Assembly: GCF_002127325.2 (NCBI RefSeq)
Contig: NC_035448.2
Coordinates: 8,642,915-8,706,914, forward strand
Length of the DNA stretch: 64,000 nt
Direction of reading: 5' to 3'
From: Helianthus annuus
Taxonomy: Eukaryota > Streptophyta > Magnoliopsida > Asterales > Asteraceae
Part shown: one piece after another, positions 35,158-46,093 of the stretch
Layout of the letters: every line of letters begins with the position of its first letter
Position numbering within the stretch: the stretch's first letter is position 1
The notes under the pieces: generated by a model
Database searches by the model: none
What the model was told of the DNA's origin: nothing
What the model saw: the letters and a program-made list of their open reading frames with translations, nothing else
Made by a program: the position numbers and the translations under genes

Positions 35158-36741
35158 CTATACAGATGGCGGTGGAGGAGGGGGAAAGTGAGTGTAAAAC
35201 AAACGACGCAACTGGAGCCAGTCCTCCTCCATGGCTCTCTGAGTACGAATAAAAGAAGCAACCTGCTGCTCTAGTGCAAAGAGGCGTGCAGCATAATCTG
35301 GGGGTACAGGTCGAGAAGGCTGCAAAGGAGAGTGTGTCTGACCATGAAACGGACATGGCGGCGGCTGAGCTCTCTCGAGCTCCTGAATGCGCTGCGTGTG
35401 TGACTCATGCTGAAAAACGAAAGACATCAACACGTCCTCAATAGTGTGCCCCACATGGAAGGGATGGTAGGGGTCAGTCGGTGGCATGACAGGCGGTGAT
35501 GACCAGAGAAACGGCTCCCTGGCTGGATCAAAAGGTGCCACATGATATGGAGAAACAGGGGGTAAGACAGGTGGAAACTGTGGCATGAAGGGAACAGACG
35601 TCGGCACATGTCCAAAGGGATGGGCCGAAGAACCCTCTCCAGGTCGGGCTCGAGGTGTAAACTGAGGAACTGAAAAAGAGAAATCAACGTGTCGAGCATC
35701 AGTGGTGTGAGGGGGGGGGGATAGGTGGAACATCATCATCAGCAGGAATCCACCCGTGCTGTGCGTGCTCATCTGGTGGATCCATGTGTGCCACGAACAG
35801 TGCATGCTCGGGCTCTAGTGGAACGGGATCAGGTGGGGGAGCAACAAAAGGGTGAACGGGTGCGTCAGCAATAAGTGGGTGATCAACATGATCAGCAGCA
35901 ATGACATGATCGCCCTCCAACAATGGAGCATCCAAGGGTGATCATCTACAGGTGGGTCAGCAGCCACAGGCTCAACAGGTATGCCAACATGTACGGGGTC
36001 ATGCTCAGGCACAGGGTCTAGAGCGGCTGCCTGCTCAGGGGCCATGGCAGGCTCGGGATCATCAAAAGCCATCTCAAAGTCAAACTCGGGGTCGATGGGA
36101 TCCACTGGGTCAGCTGGGTCGACTGGATCCTCCATGGGCTGATCCATAGGTATAAACTCTATATCCTGATCCGGGTCGAATCCCGGGGGAAAGATAGGAT
36201 CGGAATCCTCCACATCCTCGTGGTCGAAAGCAAAGCTAGGTATAGGGGCAACAGAGGATGCCTGGTCAGGATCTGAATCATGTGAAAAGTGCTGTGTGCT
36301 CAGAGTGTGGGAAGGTGCCGAGGCCACAGACTCGAAGGAGTCTGGAGCAGGTGAGTGTGCCGGTGACTCCGCAGCTGGAGCATCTGAAAGCAGTAAAAGT
36401 CCTCCGTCGGCTATGAGGGCCTCGCCCTCCTCCTCGTCCTCTAGGAGATCATCGTCAAACAGATCAATATCGCCGTCAGCCTCGGCGTCAAGAAGTAAAT
36501 CGTAGGCAGGGTAAACAGCTAAGGGTATGGGTGCAGGGATCTCCACTAACGGTAGGTACTCAACAAGAGGGCCATCGGCGAGCTCATCAGCCTCATCAGG
36601 TAGCGCGAAGGGCTGGAAGTCGTCCTCGTCCGTGCTGGAAACGTCCGACGTGTGCAGCTCGTGCTCTGAAGATGCTAGGTCATCAGATACTATAGGTCTA
36701 GGTCCTGTGGTGTCTGAGTCGCCAGTACCGGGCGAGTCCAT
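35158..36741 (-). pseudogene. Acidic, Pro-rich ORF upstream of gag in the Tekay-type element, two frameshifts
   Basis: The ATG at 36739-36741 starts a protein of about 525 residues if two one-base shifts are allowed for, near 35940 and in the G10 run at 35711-35720. The N-terminal half is very acidic (EDEEEGEAL, DIDLFDDDLLED). The middle is a Pro/Asp/Val/Ala repeat (DPVDPADPVDPIDPE). The C-terminal part is Pro-rich and ends in a likely coiled coil (YAARLFALEQQVASFIRTQR) before a PPPPPP tail. I recognise no domain. It sits between the leader and gag, 430 bases before the gag ATG. Steady protein-like composition across three frame segments says it was coding until recently. Confidence 0.7.
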
Positions 36742-36831
36742 ATGTCTGTAACATAAACACAGATATGCACAAATAATCAGTCATACAATCAGGTAAACAC
36801 ATTAGTCACCAAGTAAGAAATCACATAATTT

Positions 36832-37258
36832 TCCTAGTCCCACTAGCCTCCCAGTCTCCTAGACTGACACTCCTAGTCCCACTAGCCAAATTCCTCCCAG
36901 TCTCTAAGACTGCTCTGTCATCCACCTCGACCTCTTAGATCGAGCCTCGGCCTCCAAGACCGAGCCTCAGCCTCCAAGACTGAGCCTATTCTCCCTAGTC
37001 TCACTAGCCCTCTACCTCGATCTCTTAGATTGAGCCTCGGTCTCCAAGACCGAGCCTTAGCCTCCAAGACTGAGCCTACTCTTCCTAGTCTCACTAGCTA
37101 TCTACCTCGATCTCTTAGATCGAGCCTCGGTCTCCAAGACAGAGCCTCAGCCTCCAAGACTGAGCCTACTCTTCCTAGTCTCACTAGCTATCTACCTCGA
37201 TCGCTTAGATCAAGCCTCGGCCTCCAAAACCGAGCCTCAGCCTCCAGACTGAGCCTAA
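36832..37258 (-). repeat. Leader array of about 19 small hairpins, 90-bp period
   Basis: Units such as CTCGGTCT-CCA-AGACCGAG, CTCGATCT-CTT-AGATCGAG, CAGTCT-CCT-AGACTG and CTAG-TCTCA-CTAG follow one another. A group of four recurs at 36925, 37015, 37105 and 37195, exactly 90 bases apart. The array starts about 145 nt downstream of the primer site on the transcribed (minus) strand. An open frame on the plus strand (37030-37272) is a by-product. Confidence 0.92.
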
Positions 37259-37400
37259 AAATAAATAAATAAAATGTGCTCAACATTTGTTTATAAAAAG
37301 GTTCTGGATCTGGACTTAAGTGGTATGCAGTAAAAATGTTTTCGTGAGAGCCCTAGTGATCATAGTCTAGACTCGAGAAGGAATCCTAGTTCGCTATGAT

Positions 37401-37418
37401 CAGAGCTCTGATACCAAG
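37401..37418 (-). other. Primer-binding site (initiator Met tRNA type)
   Basis: The minus strand reads TGGTATCAGAGCTCTG one base after the LTR end. This is the usual Tekay primer site. Confidence 0.9.
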
Positions 37419-37419
37419 C

Positions 37420-39726
37420 TGTCACACCCTGGCTTTGCGGAAGCGTGGTTAATTTGGTGTGACTTCTTAATACCATAGCTTAACCATAACAAAGCTATAT
37501 GAATTAAAAACATGCAAGATAATCCATTAAGTTTAAAAAAAAACAAATACAATACCATTGTCTTAACGGGAAAACACCCTAACAACCACAACATTGATCA
37601 ACAACACAAACATGACATAAACACAGTTTAAGGACTGTGACTTGTCCAGGAAAGAGTCACATTCCCTAAACCCCGGATGACCTCGTACTAGTGCAGCGGG
37701 AAAACGTGCCATACCGTGCCAGATCCCTTAGTTCCCTGAAATACATGTAAGTTGAAAAATCAACAATAATGTTGAGCGAGTTCATGCGTAAGTGAGTAAA
37801 TAAATCTTTGTATTTATCAAAATCCTGGTATGTAGCAAATAAGGAAAAAGAGATCACCAATGGTTTGCAAGGCCATTGATATGTGTGAAATGCAAGTAGG
37901 AAGGCTCAAACCTAGCAGATTTATGCGTCGGGTACAAAGTCATCCCGAGGTCCGTTATGCTGGGCCTGGGACTGGGCTCGCTACACCCAAATAGATCCAT
38001 CGCTCCTGCCCCTCGGTCCTACCCTGAGGATTAATGACCTCAAGTTTCCGCCTACCCATTCACATGATCTAAGTAACAAACCTCCTTACGCTAACCATAC
38101 CATGTATAAAGTATTCATAAACATTGTAACATGTATTTCACCCCCGCAGTTTAGAAAACTGAAAACAGTTAAGAGAAAAGGGGGACATGAACTCACAGTC
38201 GGTGCGTCTCTACCAAGTATACTCCAAGTCAAGCAGCTGTGCCACGACCTACATGTACTAACTCTATTAGACGGACGACCGTGCCTTAGCTTTATGGTTT
38301 AGGTTTTTGGAAATAGTTAGACAACTATTTCGTGCTTACATTCCGTATATACTTGGTAATTATTCTCCTTCCCAAGGATGGGAGATTTAATACATGTGCG
38401 TTCGTAATATATTATTAAGTCTCACTTAATATATATTTATTTCTAACTCCAAAATATAAATATTTTTCTCAAAAATATTATATTTTTACTTCACAAAATT
38501 CTCCCAAAATAATACTTTGTCAAATATACGCGTTCATAAATATTTCCGTAAAATGCGTAAGTTACGTTTTATCGATCGAGTGGTAATAATACTTACCGAT
38601 GTAACTTATATATTTATCGTGAAAGCGTTCGCATTATTTTGGATCAGTTACGTTTGATAACATTATTTTTACCCTAAAAATAATATTATATATACTTCAC
38701 AAAATAATCATAAACACGCATCAAGTGATTTATGAAAAATATTTATATTAAATATATATTTACTAAGCTTTATTTTGTGAAATCCCACCTCCGATAATTT
38801 TGTAAATAAATTCGTGGCGAAACTTATATTTTGAAAATATGTCAAAAAATATTTCTAACACTTATAGTGAAAATAATTCTAAGTGTTAGGTTTTTAGAAA
38901 AATTTCGCCAGAGTTTCCTCTGTAACTGGAGGTGGCCACGCTTTCAAGCGTATCATTTTCTTTTACAAATCAACTCAACAATTGTCTTTATTTGATCAAA
39001 ACAATATTCAACACAACAAACTAGTTGACAAGTATGTAAATCGCATAAATCACATGAACTTGTAGTTTTCTAAAATTATAGTGTAAATCTCATCACTTTT
39101 AGCGGATCTTTATATAAAGCAATCCGATTTCGTAAAAACCTCGTTTTTAGAGAAAATCCGTCTTTTACTTCTTGTAAATTTTACAAAAATAGTTATTTTG
39201 TCGGAACTTTGTGTTACACAAGTGTTTACACACTTGTGTGTTCTAAAACCATTTTGTTAGTGTAAGATCCGTTTTTAGAAAAAACATGATTTTCTTGACA
39301 CTCGGTCCTTTGAAAATACCATTTGTAGATACGTAGATCCGCTAGTTTTAAGCACTATTTTACAAGTAAAAACGCTTTTACACAAGTTCATGATTCGTGT
39401 GTGGTAGAGTTTCATCTTTTTACCCTTGTTTCATTCAAGACAACCTTATGTCATGATCCATGATCATGATCAACCCGGGTTAAATGATGATCCGAGCTAC
39501 CACAACATAGATCGGGTCCAAATAACCACACAAAATAAATACTACAACATTTACACAACTTGTAAGCTTTTAACCATCATTATTCATGTTTTTAGTAAAC
39601 TTTAAAGCTTCATCTTGCAAGATTTCGAGTTTTAACCGTTACACATTATATTAACCACTTCAAATTAGTTCGAGTAAGGGATTTAAGCATCATACCACTA
39701 GCTCGAGGCTAGGGAAGAATCTAAGC
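37420..39726 (-). repeat. 5' LTR of the Tekay-type element, left part
   Basis: It matches 26560 onwards nearly base for base until the insertion of the gag-only element. The last five bases, TAAGC (39722-39726), are that insertion's target duplication. One visible difference from the other LTR is a 7-base insertion near 39506. Confidence 0.95.
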
Positions 39727-40570
39727 TGTGACACCTGTGTCACTTAAACCATCAAACAAATGCCAAACCAAGGAAATATTGTATTTCATACTTGGAATTT
39801 GTATATATATGTGTATGCTTTGCACATATCAATTCTTGTTCAATTTCATACTCTACAACGCTTTCTGGAGAATTATACGCAAACTGGTGCATAAACGTAC
39901 TCAGTTTAATGCGACAAATACTCCGGGAGACCATCATACACTTAACATACCTTAAATAACCTTTACATAACTTAGAAATAAGTTTTGAAGGCTTTGGTAT
40001 GGCAAAAACAAGTTAATTCGCTTACAGGGACTAAACTTGACAAACTGCGAAAGTATGCCAATTTGAACTGTAACGAACATTCCGGAACATGTCCATAAGT
40101 TAAACATACCATATATATCCTTTACATAGCTTAGAAGTAGGCTTTGAGGGGTTTGGTATGCTAAAACAAACTTTTGGATCATTTAGGGACTAAAAGTGTC
40201 AAAAAGTGCATAAGTTTGCACTTTCGCGCATAACTCACGTTCTGAATACATCCGGACATCCAAAAATTTATGTAAGCATCCTTATATTATTCCTTAGTGT
40301 TTGGCATGAGAAAAATCCATTTGTCGCGTCATTTGGATCGTCTTTCACGCTTATGCGCATTCCGTCGTAATTAAGCGAACATCGCGATCGTACGGCCAAA
40401 CGAACCGACATCCGACATATTTTTGGGCATGTTTCATGTCCACAATGTTTAGGCATCATTTTAGGGCCTTAAAGATGGCTTTACAGGTCTTGAAAGGGCT
40501 GGAAATGGCTTAAAAACGCAACAGGGGCCAAATATGTAAATTCTGCAAGTGGTGCAGATCAGAGGGGCCA

Positions 40571-40618
40571 GGCGGCCCGCGTAAGGTTTGCCCAAATGTG
40601 TAGGCGGGCCGCGTAAGG
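40571..40618 (+). repeat. Pair of GGCGGSCCGCGTAAGG boxes
   Basis: GGCGGCCCGCGTAAGG (40571) and GGCGGGCCGCGTAAGG (40603) are 32 bases apart and hold the palindromic core GCGGCC/GGCCGC. They lie about 185 bases upstream of the TATA box. The copy in the 3' LTR is at 46938-46985. Confidence 0.85.
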
Positions 40619-40799
40619 ATGTCTGACAGAAGATTTTGCATTTAATGCAGAATCTGGCCTTTCGTTCGATCAAGGGGCGATGCCTTTTCACCCAAATGAA
40701 AGGCCAAGGGCCAAGTTCAGTGTATTTAACCCCTGGACACATGTACGCACGAGATCAAGGCACGATATTCGATAAAACGATCCTAACGGTTCCACCTTT

Positions 40800-40810
40800 C
40801 CTATAAATAC
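40800..40810 (+). promoter_or_regulatory. LTR TATA box
   Basis: CCTATAAATAC is followed directly by a run of nine C. Confidence 0.75.
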
Positions 40811-40958
40811 CCCCCCCCTTTAGTGTAAAAATCACAAAATCAGATCTTAAGGCTCTAAGTTGGAACCATTGTTCCATACCTGAGCTATTTGATCTTGATT
40901 AGCACCCGGGGACCCTCCGTAAGTCTTCTTTCGTTCTTTTATTCGCTTTTCGAGTCCG

Positions 40959-41623
40959 AAAGTCAACGTTTTGTTGACTTTCTGCATTGACCAGCTTTTG
41001 GTCAATGTGAAGTTCATGGAACTTCATAACGTGAGCGTGATCACGATGGTTATGGTCCATAGTGACCATACCTACTGATTACCACGTTATCTAGGCTCAG
41101 TGACGAGTCGTAGTTTCGGCCAAAATGCGCATTCTTGCGTATTTTGTAACCAAACTACTCGTGGGCATCAAAGCCGTCTGTTTTGATGCCAAACCTGTTT
41201 CTAAACTTAGTTAAGCATGTTCTAACATGCTTAGCTCGTCACTTTTAGTTTAGTGCTTATATAGGGTCGTAAGGTAAGCGATTTAAACCATCGCTTATAC
41301 TTTCGAACCCGACCCATTTGGTCGGTCATTAGGACCCGACCAAACACATTAGGTGACCATAGCTATAACCTTCCGAGGTTATACCGTGTGGTCGCAATGT
41401 TAGGCGTTCCGAACGCGTTCTACGCGAACGACGCATTAGAGTAGCATAAGCTACCTAAACGGGTCGTGATGGACCGTAAGCACTTAGATTAGGTTTCATT
41501 TTAGTATGTAGGCTTTGCTAAGCCATATTACACGAGTCTCCATACTCGTTTGGTTTACGAACCCGCGTACTGTCCGATCCTTCCGATTTGGTCCGGTATA
41601 TTAACATAAGCTACCTATTAGGT
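40959..41623 (+). repeat. String of at least 14 perfect or near-perfect hairpins in the LTR
   Basis: Examples, with stem length: AAAGTCAAC/GTTGACTTT at 40959 (9 bp), CATTGACCA/TGGTCAATG at 40985 (9), TGAAGTTC/GAACTTCA at 41008 (8), GGCATCAAA/TTTGATGCC at 41164 (9), TAAGCATGTT/AACATGCTTA at 41212 (10), TAAGCGAT/ATCGCTTA at 41275 (8), TTTGGTCGG/CCGACCAAA at 41317 (9) and TATAACCT/AGGTTATA at 41364 (8). Shorter ones fill the gaps. The same string is at 47326-47990 in the 3' LTR. Confidence 0.92.
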
Positions 41624-42030
41624 GCCGTTGATATTCCGTGATCTTTAGCATTATCCGGTTATTATACAAGGAATCCAAAGCAATCTCAGGTGAGTACATA
41701 GTTCCCCTCTTTTACTGTTTTCTGAACTGTTTTGGGGTGAAGCATGTGTACCTATCTGTTATTTTCATGATTTCAAAGTATAATTGATTATACATGATAG
41801 TATTTATCTTTTGACAAACTAAATGACTATCTGTGGTTTAAACACTGATTTCTCAAAAATTACAAAAGTAATTGTTGGAATAGTACTTATTTTGTTCACC
41901 AGACCGATTGGTAGTATGATATAGCGCTATAGGACTAGACACCCCATTCCTGTTGTCATGGAATGTCTGAAACCAATTTATTTCTCCATCCAAATAGGGA
42001 TTTCCTTTGTGGTATCCTTATAGTCTCAAA

Positions 42031-42593
42031 GGTGTAGTTTGATGCACCAGGTCTGAATGAATTCTTAAATCGCACCTTTAAAGTATATTTTGATATACTC
42101 CCAAAAAGTATAGTTTGATATACTCTCATGTGTGGTGTTGTACAGAACCAATATATATTTTGTAATCATCCAAAGCATATTTTGATATGTTATTTACAAA
42201 CCAAGACATAGTTTAATATGTTATTTATCACAACCAAAACATATTCTGATATGTTACTTACAAAACCAAAACATAGTTTAATGTGTTATCTATAAATCCA
42301 AGGTATACTCGTAATATACTACTGAAAACTATTATTTTGAACAACTAAAGTATATTTAATATACTAACTATCAAACGATTTGGTTTTGGTTAGTGTTTAG
42401 ATAACGGAACGAGTGTAATGTGATGAAAACATGGTAGATACGCCGCTGGTACTTCTTATATATAAGTGTTTTCATTGCATTACATATCGTGGCGTTATTT
42501 AGTACACTTGGGTTAACAATATTGGAACTGAAATATATTTTAATATATTACTTATTCAACTTTCTTAAAACCAAGGTATATTTTATATATACC
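42031..42593 (+). repeat. Array of about 11 AT-rich hairpins with a nearly constant loop
   Basis: Each unit has a stem, a core close to TAGTTTGATA, and the matching stem. The stems change: GGTG/CACC at 42031, AGTATAT/ATATACT at 42082, AGTATA/TATACT at 42107, CATAT/ATATG at 42175, ACATA/TATGT at 42206, AACATAT/ATATGTT at 42238, AACATA/TGTGTT at 42270, AGTATAT/ATATACT at 42349 and GGTATAT/ATATACC at 42575. The 3' LTR carries the same array from 48398. Confidence 0.9.
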
Positions 42594-43103
42594 ATAAACG
42601 TTTTATTAAAACATTGTTTTTCAAACAACTTAACTTATGCAAACTCATTTTACATGGTTATTCAGTTAACCATACATTATTCTCTTATTTATACATATCA
42701 TCTGATCCTATCGTTTTTCAAATGATTTACAAGACAAAGCAAATTTACAAAGTTCATGACTAAACATTTTCTCAAACATAAGTCATGAACTCCGTTTTCA
42801 CAAAACCTATGTATCTCACAGGCATTTTTATGCTGACGTACCTATTTTTACACATGTTTCAGGTGCTGTCTTGAGATGATTGTTGATGCATGCTACACTT
42901 AGGATGGACTCGTGCCTTAGCAACTTTAAAACTTGGAAGATCATAGTTGTACTTATGTGGTTGTAATAGAACAACGAGTTCATTTAATCAATAAAACAAT
43001 ATTTAAATTTCCATGTGTTATGAAACAATGATTCTGTTACAACACTCCCCGACGTTTCCGCCACGTTTTGTTGTTACACGTGGTCGGGGTGTGACAGAAA
43101 AGT

Positions 43104-43115
43104 TGGTATTAGAGC
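43104..43115 (+). other. Primer-binding site, one change from the iMet type
   Basis: TGGTATTAGAGC lies 7 bases after the LTR end. The usual Tekay site has C in place of the T at the seventh position. Confidence 0.75.
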
Positions 43116-43701
43116 CCAAGGTTATAGGGAATTAGGTTATTAGTAATGCTTTGACCTAGTCTATAACCTTCCTAGGACCCTAACGCGAGTTTACTTGCGT
43201 TTAGTCATAAAACAACACCGTCACCTATCCTTAGGCGACGACCGCAACAAGAACATAAATTTCAAAACCGCTTTGAAAACTAATCATCTGTTCTAGGATG
43301 ATTGATTACTAGGTTTTGAACCCTCTGTTATAAGGTTTTGAACCCCTTTGAATTTCCAAAACTCTCGTCAAAGTTGGTCTAAATATTGTGAACACATGCA
43401 AACTGGAAGGGTGGGTGCCTGTACCCTGAGTTTTCTGTCTAAGGCTAGAGTGTTCGTACAAATCCACATAATCGGACCAGTCACTCTTACCTGGGAACTC
43501 TTGGGGTGAGTGTCCACTTATAGGCGAGCATGTCTTCGCGATACATTATTTTGACCTATTCGCTTTGATTAATCACCAGGTCGTTTGTTGCTTTGTAGTA
43601 ACAGACAGACGGCCACTATCCTTGCTTTCATCAGATTTGTTTCATCTCATTCTTTTCGTCTAATTCTCTCACTCGTTTCCTCTCATGTTTCCTCTTCTAG
43701 A
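43116..43701 (+). other. Leader of the gag-only element
   Basis: 586 bases without a gene. The gag frame is open upstream of its ATG to 43585, but that part has a leader-like composition. Confidence 0.65.
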
Positions 43702-44847
43702 ATGCCTCCTCGACGCGACAATCAGATGGCGAATGCCGAACTGGCGGAAATCATCGCGCAACAAATTGCTGCTGCCTTCCCAATTCTTTATGCTCAAATA
43801 ACTCAAGCCATCAACAACAACAATGCTCCATGCAATTTCAAGATTTTTAACTCAGCTAAACCGCTCAAGTTCAATGGTTCTGAGGGAGCAACTGGTCTTC
43901 TTCAATGGTTCGAGAGCATTGAGAATACTTTCCATCATGTTCAGTGTCCTGAAAATCGCAAGGTCGAGTTTTCTTCGAGTGTGTTTCAGAAGAGGGCTCT
44001 TACGTGGTGGAACGGGGTTATGAGAGACCGCGGTGCAGAGGTTGCATTAGCACAGACTTGGGCCGAGCTTAGGGCTCTTATGATGAAGGAGTTCTGTCCT
44101 CGTCATGAGCTTAGGGCTCTAGAAAGGGAATTTGATGATTTAAAGCAAGACAGTGGGGAACATCGAGCCTATACTGATCGCTATGAGGAATTGAGCTTGT
44201 TATGCCCTACTATGGTTACGCCTCTGGATAAGGCGATTGAGAAATACATTGATGGGCTTCCTGACGTAGTTCAGGACATCGTTACTGGCAGCAACCCTAC
44301 TACTGTCAGACAAGCCATTGAATTGGCTGCCACTCTGACTGAATCCCAAATCAGGAAGCACAAGCTGTTTCGGAAGGGCGACTTAAGACCATCTGACAAG
44401 ACTGCTCATGTGGAAACAAAGGAAGAAAGTGCTGAGGTGCCCAAGAAGAAAAAGCGCAAAGCCTCTCAAAGCTACGCTGTAACTGCTCAAGACAAACAAG
44501 TTGCACCAAACCAGCCAACACAACCTCGTAAAAGACAAAACTATGTTGGTACTGCACCGTTGTGCAACAAATGCAACCGTCATCATCTAGAGCAAGAGCA
44601 GTGTCACAAATGTACCCACTGTGGGCGGTTGGGACATTTGATCAATGTTTGTCGTTATGCAAATCAAGCTGCTACAAACCCTGCTGCTGTTCAAGCACGG
44701 TTCCCTCCAGGGTCATGTTATAACTGTGGTGACCTTACCCACTACAGGAACAATTGCCCAAGGCTTGTTAACATACCTCCAGCGCGTGGACGAGTGTTCA
44801 ACATCAATGAGGCAAACATGAACAATGATGCAGCAGTGAACAATTAG
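43702..44847 (+). CDS. Gag of the gag-only element, intact
   Basis: The ATG at 43702 (MPPRRDNQMANAELAEII) is chosen because Tekay gags start this way; the frame is open further upstream to 43585. The protein is 381 residues. The capsid-like retrotrans_gag core (FNGSEGATGLLQWFESIENTF ... ALTWWNGVMRDRG) spans about residues 50-200. A Lys-rich basic stretch (EVPKKKKRKASQ) lies near 245. Two CCHC knuckles follow: CTHCGRLGHLINVC and CYNCGDLTHYRNNC. It stops soon after GRVFNINEAN, exactly where autonomous relatives read on into protease. Gag should form the particle that packages the RNA. It has no frameshift or nonsense codon, unlike every other element ORF here, which fits the recent insertion date. 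Confidence 0.93.
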   Translation: MPPRRDNQMANAELAEIIAQQIAAAFPILYAQITQAINNNNAPCNFKIFNSAKPLKFNGSEGATGLLQWFESIENTFHHVQCPENRKVEFSSSVFQKRALTWWNGVMRDRGAEVALAQTWAELRALMMKEFCPRHELRALEREFDDLKQDSGEHRAYTDRYEELSLLCPTMVTPLDKAIEKYIDGLPDVVQDIVTGSNPTTVRQAIELAATLTESQIRKHKLFRKGDLRPSDKTAHVETKEESAEVPKKKKRKASQSYAVTAQDKQVAPNQPTQPRKRQNYVGTAPLCNKCNRHHLEQEQCHKCTHCGRLGHLINVCRYANQAATNPAAVQARFPPGSCYNCGDLTHYRNNCPRLVNIPPARGRVFNINEANMNNDAAVNN

Positions 44848-46057
44848 TGTTTTGTATTACCTTAGTTGCTATCTTTTGACACTTCAAGACAATTCCGTTG
44901 TTACATAAATAAAGATTTGTTGTTTTTATTTCTGCAAAATTTATGCGTTTGTGTGAATGCTTGATGCAACTTTATGATGTCAACCCAAAGACAAACTACT
45001 CGTATGGTTCTGTCATATTATGATCACTTGTGATCTCCCCAAGAACCTTAAACTCTCGTTTCTTTTAAGAAACAAAGTCAAACACTTATTGAGAATCCCT
45101 CTATCTTTATAGATAGATCTTCATAAATCGTTAAAGTGCCAAATGAAATCCATAGGTTGGATTCCTAGTGTGCCTTAATATCCATACCTAAGGATAACAA
45201 AATAAAGAATCAAGTTAACTAAATTTGTGCTTATGTATTTTCTTACATGTTTTGTGGTTGTATGTGATCCATCCAAATCCTCATAGAATCTTTCATATCT
45301 TCATACGAGAGATTCATAATGGGATATCCAAAGATACTATCTTAAACCCTTAATGGATTTCAACAGTGTAGTTAAATCCCTCGGGTTATAAAGTATTATT
45401 CTATAATTGGACCTCTTGAAAGGTCTGCTTAAACAGATTGATTTTGAAAATCTGATTAGAAATATCATGTGATGATATAAAAAAAATGATCCCTTAAGCG
45501 GTCTATTTAAAGAGATCGTACGACGGTCTAGTTAAGAAGATCATGTGTTGATCTAGTTAAAAAGATCGTTCGTTGATCGAATTAAAAGGATCCTTTGGTG
45601 GTCTAGTCAAATCGCTTCATATTTATTCAAGTAATTTTTCCTACGGATTATGAAATGGACTATGCGGACTGTGCAAGGAATTACGTAATTATGGAGGCCT
45701 ACATAATTATGGAATTCAGTGCATAGGAACCACAGGAAGTTTCATCATGTGTTAAGACCTAGTGACAAGAATAATGATACGGGAGAAGTCTCGGACCTCG
45801 ACCAATGTCATTTATTCTCACACTCCCCCAATTCTGATCTCAATCACACACCAAGTTTTCCTATGATAAGCCTTCATAAGAAACGTTCGTCAATCAGTAG
45901 TTCAAAATTTCATGTTTTACTATTTCAAGGAATTCACTCTGAGGGTTAACAAATTCGCTAAGAATCATAACATGGCCCAGGGTTTTACCTAAGGGTTCAA
46001 TGGATCTATTATAAGGCGAAACCTTCACAGCTGTCCTCACGAGTTTCCTCTAGAATT
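44848..46057 (+). other. 3' UTR of the gag-only element, hairpin-rich, no pol
   Basis: No ORF with a domain is present (45719-45949 is open but unrecognised). Hairpins include TATCT/AGATA (45110), CAGATT/AATCTG (45434) and ATATCA/TGATAT (45462). Five GATC-N7-GRTC units lie at 45488-45603. Confidence 0.8.
45488..45603 (+). repeat. Five 25-bp units of the form GATC-N7-GRTC
   Basis: GATC starts at 45488, 45514, 45539, 45564 and 45589. Each is followed 7-8 bases later by GATC or GGTC, which pair with it (the latter by a wobble), then TAGTTAARAA. The seven loop bases differ in each unit. Confidence 0.88.
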
Positions 46058-46093
46058 AAATTTCGGGACGAAATTTCCTAAAGTAGGGGAGAC
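46058..46093 (+). other. GGA-loop hairpin and polypurine tract
   Basis: Arms AAATTTCG (46058-46065) and CGAAATTT (46069-46076) surround GGA. The tract AAGTAGGGGAGA follows and ends 1-2 bases before the LTR at 46094. Confidence 0.9.

Larger units (their letters stand above)
39727..43096 (+). repeat. 5' LTR of the gag-only element
   Basis: It starts TGTGACACCTGTGTCAC, whose ends pair as GTGACAC/GTGTCAC, and ends GGTCGGGGTGTGACA. It contains a pair of GC-rich boxes (40571-40618), a TATA box (40802), a hairpin string (40959-41623) and an AT-rich hairpin array (42031-42593). Confidence 0.96.

Noticed and set aside
35952..36751. Plus-strand frames opposite the acidic ORF
   Set aside because: They are antisense shadows of a GC-rich, codon-biased minus-strand ORF.
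36832..37258. A CRISPR-like array
   Set aside because: Repeats touch each other without unique spacers, each is a hairpin, and the context is a plant retrotransposon leader.
39728..40742. Several small frames repeated at 46095-47109
   Set aside because: They lie in duplicated LTR sequence of the gag-only element; the hairpins explain open frames on both strands.
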